From: Prorocentrum cordatum
Lineage: Eukaryota; Sar; Dinophyceae; Prorocentrales; Prorocentraceae
Direction of reading: 5' to 3'
Length of the DNA: 52,500 bases
NCBI GenBank assembly: GCA_963575745.1
Contig: CAUYUJ010022439.1
Span: forward strand, 1-52,500
The translations under genes were made by a program, and so were the position numbers. A model generated the notes under the pieces. The model saw only the letters and a list, made by a program, of their open reading frames with translations, ran no database searches and had not been told where the DNA came from. Below, one piece after another: positions 51,668-52,500 of this stretch (position 1 is its first letter; the number at the start of each line of letters is the position of its first letter).

Positions 51668-51768
51668 TCCTTCGAGGAGACGGCCACGAAGCTGCTGGCC
51701 GAAGTTGGCCTGCGAGCGCTCGATCTGGGGGTGAAGAACTGGGACGAGGACGGCGGGCAGACGCCGAA
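51668..51768 (+). CDS. Possible exon fragment, unknown gene
   Basis: After GGA repeats and a poly-C/CT stretch (acceptor-like, ending CTTCGAG), one + frame reads EETATKLLAEVGLRALDLGV and then KNWDEDGGQTPN. Codons end mostly in G or C. CCT-rich DNA follows. No family recognised. Confidence 0.3.
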
Positions 51769-51779
51769 TCTGCGTTTCT

Positions 51780-52090
51780 CCCTCCTTCTCCTCTTCCTCG
51801 TTCTTGCTCCTTCCCCTCCTCCGTTTTACCTCCTACCTCCTATTCCCTCCTTCTCGTTAACCTTTCCTACCTGCTTCGTAACTTCCACCTCCTGTTTCTT
51901 CCTGCCTGCTTCTCCCTTCCGCCTCCTCCTGATCCCTCCTACCTCCTCATCCTCCTCCTGCGTCCCCGTCTCTCGCTCCTCCCCCCCTCCCCTGTTCTTC
52001 CCTGTTTCCTACCTACCACATGCCTTATGCCTCCATTTGCTTCCTTCCATTTTATTGTTCTTCTTCTTCGTATTCCCTTTCCTCGTTTAG
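51780..52090. repeat. CCT/CTT-rich tract
   Basis: Pyrimidine-rich on +, alike to 44990-45130. Confidence 0.75.
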
Positions 52091-52179
52091 ATACTATGTT
52101 TTGGTCCTTTCACTCTTGCCACTCTTACTTCTACTTGTACTTATACTTCTACATCCACTTCAACTTCTACTTCTACGAA

Positions 52180-52430
52180 CGAGCGTGTTCTACCGCTGCC
52201 GGCGGAAAACCGGGGGGGGAGGTCACTGGGGGTTCCCAACCCGTCCCCCCCCCCCTCGAAAACCGGGGGAGGTCACTACCGGTTCGAACCCCTCCACCCC
52301 CCCAGTCCATCATGAAAAGGGGGAGGGGGAGGGGGTTACTACCGGTTCGACCCCCCCCCCATCGAAAACGGGGGGGGGTCACTACCGGTTCGAACCCCCC
52401 ACCCCTTCGCCGCCGGCAAACGATTCCCGC
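52180..52430. repeat. Tandem repeat with GGTTCGAACC and G/C runs, ~65-bp units
   Basis: About four units carrying GAAAACCGGGGG, GGTCACTACCGGTTCGAACC and a C run. The pattern resembles 31060-31345. The GGTTCGAA core looks like a tRNA B box, but no tRNA fold surrounds it. Confidence 0.75.
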
Positions 52431-52500
52431 TCCTCGGGACAGTTGGACAATTGTGGGGATGCTGGGACAATGGTGGGAACGGTGGTGGTGGGGACAGTGG

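Overview
The window looks like nuclear DNA of a dinoflagellate, in a stretch dominated by retrotransposons and satellites. The evidence is an interstitial tract of plant/dinoflagellate-type telomere repeat (TTTAGGG), GC-rich codon use, retroelement reverse transcriptases with the VDN/VDD style boxes I associate with dinoflagellate elements, and very abundant trinucleotide microsatellites. I see no bacterial operon, rRNA, tRNA, CRISPR array or intact ordinary host gene. Most long open frames here are microsatellites (GGA, GAC/GTC, ACT, GTT), which stay open in many frames and were not called as genes.

Layout. 1-8.87 kb: a Ty1/copia retrotransposon on the minus strand with one uninterrupted gag-pol frame of about 2840 codons. 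Its order is Gag, CCHC knuckle, protease, a cytosine-methyltransferase-like domain, integrase, reverse transcriptase and RNase H, with the main catalytic residues of integrase, RT and RNase H in place. 8.9-17.2 kb: microsatellites, a C-tract array, a decayed non-LTR retrotransposon remnant (12.4-13.3 kb) and unassigned DNA. 17.225-23.107 kb: a decayed tyrosine-recombinase retrotransposon with the split-direct-repeat layout A1-ORFs-B1-A2-B2. It has a small Cys-rich membrane ORF, a gag-like ORF, RT/RNase H/tyrosine recombinase, and a second methyltransferase-like ORF. 23.1-34 kb: an ACT and GGA desert with two foldback elements, an inverted repeat flanking a Pro/Thr/Ser-coding minisatellite, and several satellites. 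34-39.6 kb: a higher-order tandem repeat with (GTT)n tracts, a family of 77-90 bp satellites and the telomere-like tract. 39.6-48.4 kb: more minisatellites and a segmental duplication. 48.4-52.5 kb: a tandem repeat whose hairpin stems change in a compensatory way, a 5'-truncated LINE remnant and low-complexity DNA.

The most interesting result is that two retrotransposons of different orders (copia and tyrosine-recombinase) both carry a methyltransferase-like domain with the same motif order, and that the second has a complete set of split direct repeats. Short exon-like islands lie between microsatellites, so part of the window may be introns of a host gene; that is inference only.
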